A stretch of DNA of 64,000 nucleotides from Thecamonas trahens ATCC 50062 (Eukaryota; Apusozoa; Apusomonadida; Apusomonadidae), in assembly GCF_000142905.1 (NCBI RefSeq), contig NW_013657676.1:60001-124000 (forward strand). Reading direction: 5' to 3'. A program made the translations under genes and the position numbers. The notes beneath the pieces are model-generated. The model was not told the origin of the DNA, ran no database searches, and saw nothing but the letters and a program-made list of their open reading frames with translations. This document shows, in pieces, positions 62,810 to 64,000 of the stretch (positions within the stretch are counted from its first letter, which is position 1; each line of letters opens with the position of its first letter).

Positions 62810-64000
62810 TTAAGCGCGGTCGCCAAGCGTGCCATACCCCCTGGCTGGAGACTCACCCCCTGTCCTGCGATCAAGGATCCACCCGAGGCCAGCGGCGACG
62901 CTGCAAGCTGCGGCGGCGATGTAGAGGGCAGGCGCAAAGCAGTGCGTCCCGCGGCAGACGCCGCCGTCGCCGGCCGAGGCGTCAAAGAGTGCACCAAAGA
63001 GCGTGCCAAACGAGATGGCGCCGAGCGCCGGAGCGAGGACTACCGTGCCCCAGTTGGCGCCGTAGTGGTCGAGGCCAAACAGCTCGCCCACAAGCGTAGG
63101 AATGGTGTTGAACATGCCGCCAAAGGCGAGGCCGGAGCCGATCATGGTGGGCACCAGCCACGGCGCGCCGACCAGGGCGAGCACAACCAGGTTGAACGTC
63201 ATAAGCCCCGCAATGGCGACCAGAAACCGCGCCCGTGGTACCCCGCGCTTGAGCACCGCGTCCGAAGCAATGCCAAACACCACCCGCCCGGCCACGTTAA
63301 AGGTGGAAAAGAGCGCCATAAAGACCGTCTGCGACGTCGCTGTCTGCGTTGCCTCGATGAACGCGTTGAGGTTGTTGACCACCATTAGCATTGACCCGTC
63401 GCAAATCGCCAGAATGGCAAAGAGGAGCCAGAACGATGGCTCGCGGACCAGCGCGCGCCCCGTGATCTGCGGGCCGGCTACCGCCTCCTGCTGCTCGTCA
63501 TAAGCCTCGGCCTGAGCCTGAGCCTCAACCTCAGCCTCAACCTCAACCTCAGCCTCAGTCTCAGCTGAGGTTGAGGCTGAGGCCTCCGAATCAAAGACAA
63601 AGTGGAGGCCGTCGTCGTCTGAGCTCGTCGCGCTCTCCGACCACAGCGCCGAGACCGAAGCCAGCGGCGAGAGCGTCCCGTACGGCATAACGCGGAGGGT
63701 GGCAAAGCCGAGGGCAGCAGCTCCGGCAATGACCAGAGCCACAACAACCAGGTACGAGGCAACCCGCGGCTTGACCGCCCGATAGAGGAGGGCAAAGAAG
63801 GCGGGCGAGGCGCCAAATGAGGCCACGATGGCACCCAGTGCCCGCCCGCGGAACTTGGGATTGTAGTTGCCCACGTTGCTGACCAGGCCAACGGTGTAAA
63901 AGCCATGGCCGCCCTGGCCGATGGCGTAGAAGGCGAGGCAGAGGAGGGCCACGACGCCGGCCGACGCCGCGCTCGCCGCCGACACAATGGCTGCCGCCCC
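62810..64000 (-). CDS. Nodulin-like MFS transporter, 5' part outside window
   Basis: The frame is open from the window edge (a stop-free reading through 64000) down to the TAA/TGA at 62810, about 396 residues visible. Helices are evident, e.g. VVALLCLAFYAIGQGGHGFY, YLVVVALVIAGAAALG, SFWLLFAILAICDGSMLMV, FLVAIAGLMTFNLVVLALV and ALYIAAAACSVAAGLGWIL. The YTVGLVSNVGNYNPKFRGRA loop and the RVVFGIASD motif fit the nodulin-like/monocarboxylate-type MFS group. The central cytosolic loop carries a Glu/Ala/Val tract (63495-63570) built from short repeats. The substrate is unknown. The first transmembrane helix or two lie beyond the window. Confidence 0.75.
   Translation of the reverse strand, partial: GAAAIVSAASAASAGVVALLCLAFYAIGQGGHGFYTVGLVSNVGNYNPKFRGRALGAIVASFGASPAFFALLYRAVKPRVASYLVVVALVIAGAAALGFATLRVMPYGTLSPLASVSALWSESATSSDDDGLHFVFDSEASASTSAETEAEVEVEAEVEAQAQAEAYDEQQEAVAGPQITGRALVREPSFWLLFAILAICDGSMLMVVNNLNAFIEATQTATSQTVFMALFSTFNVAGRVVFGIASDAVLKRGVPRARFLVAIAGLMTFNLVVLALVGAPWLVPTMIGSGLAFGGMFNTIPTLVGELFGLDHYGANWGTVVLAPALGAISFGTLFGALFDASAGDGGVCRGTHCFAPALYIAAAACSVAAGLGWILDRRTGGESPARGYGTLGDRA

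Overview
The window is nuclear DNA from a GC-rich unicellular eukaryote. Genes carry GT-AG introns, usually one per gene and near the 5' end. The products include RNA polymerase I/III, dynactin, mitochondrial and neurofibromin-type signalling proteins, and an axonemal central-pair protein (SPAG17/PF6) points to a flagellate. MERIT40, BRSK-like and NF1-like genes suit a free-living protist close to the animal/fungal line. From memory, the apusomonad Thecamonas trahens is a good candidate, but this is not proven here. There is one assembly gap (24576-25210).

Layout, part 1 (1-24.4 kb). The end of an RS/RG-rich protein; a C2-C2-RasGAP (-); RTEL1 helicase (+); a basic nuclear-type protein (-); ATP12 (+); a dual-specificity phosphatase (-); dynactin p25 (+); MERIT40/BABAM1 (-); RPAC1 (-); a possible 54-residue protein (+); a TRF4-like poly(A) polymerase with zinc fingers (-); an intergenic 200-bp duplication; TTC4 (+); a DCAF8-like WD40 protein (-); a G-rich minisatellite; a TLC-domain protein (+); a type II glycosyltransferase-like protein (-).

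Layout, part 2 (24.4-41 kb). An F-box-like exon running into the gap; a WW/REC-like/PDE protein (+); a winged-helix basic protein (-); a BRSK/SAD-like kinase (-); a neurofibromin-like RasGAP (+); an SH3 protein with an 18-residue repeat (+); an NAAA/acid ceramidase-like hydrolase with a CHORD-like zinc tail (+); TRM44 (+).

Layout, part 3 (41-64 kb). Inositol-3-phosphate synthase (+); a MAPKBP1/WDR62-like WD40 protein (-); an FHA-FHA-FN3-kinase-pseudokinase (-); SPAG17 (+); a RasGEF (+); quinone oxidoreductase (-); the 3' part of a nodulin-like MFS transporter (-).

The genes share no single pathway, but signalling is prominent: two RasGAPs, one RasGEF, a PDE, two kinases, a phosphatase and a JNK-scaffold-like protein. 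Gene packing is very tight at 3' ends, with convergent stop codons often 8-45 bp apart. Four places in three conserved genes need exactly one extra base to keep frame, which suggests base-call deletions. Long G/C homopolymers (13-20 nt) and microsatellites sit in introns and 5' flanks.
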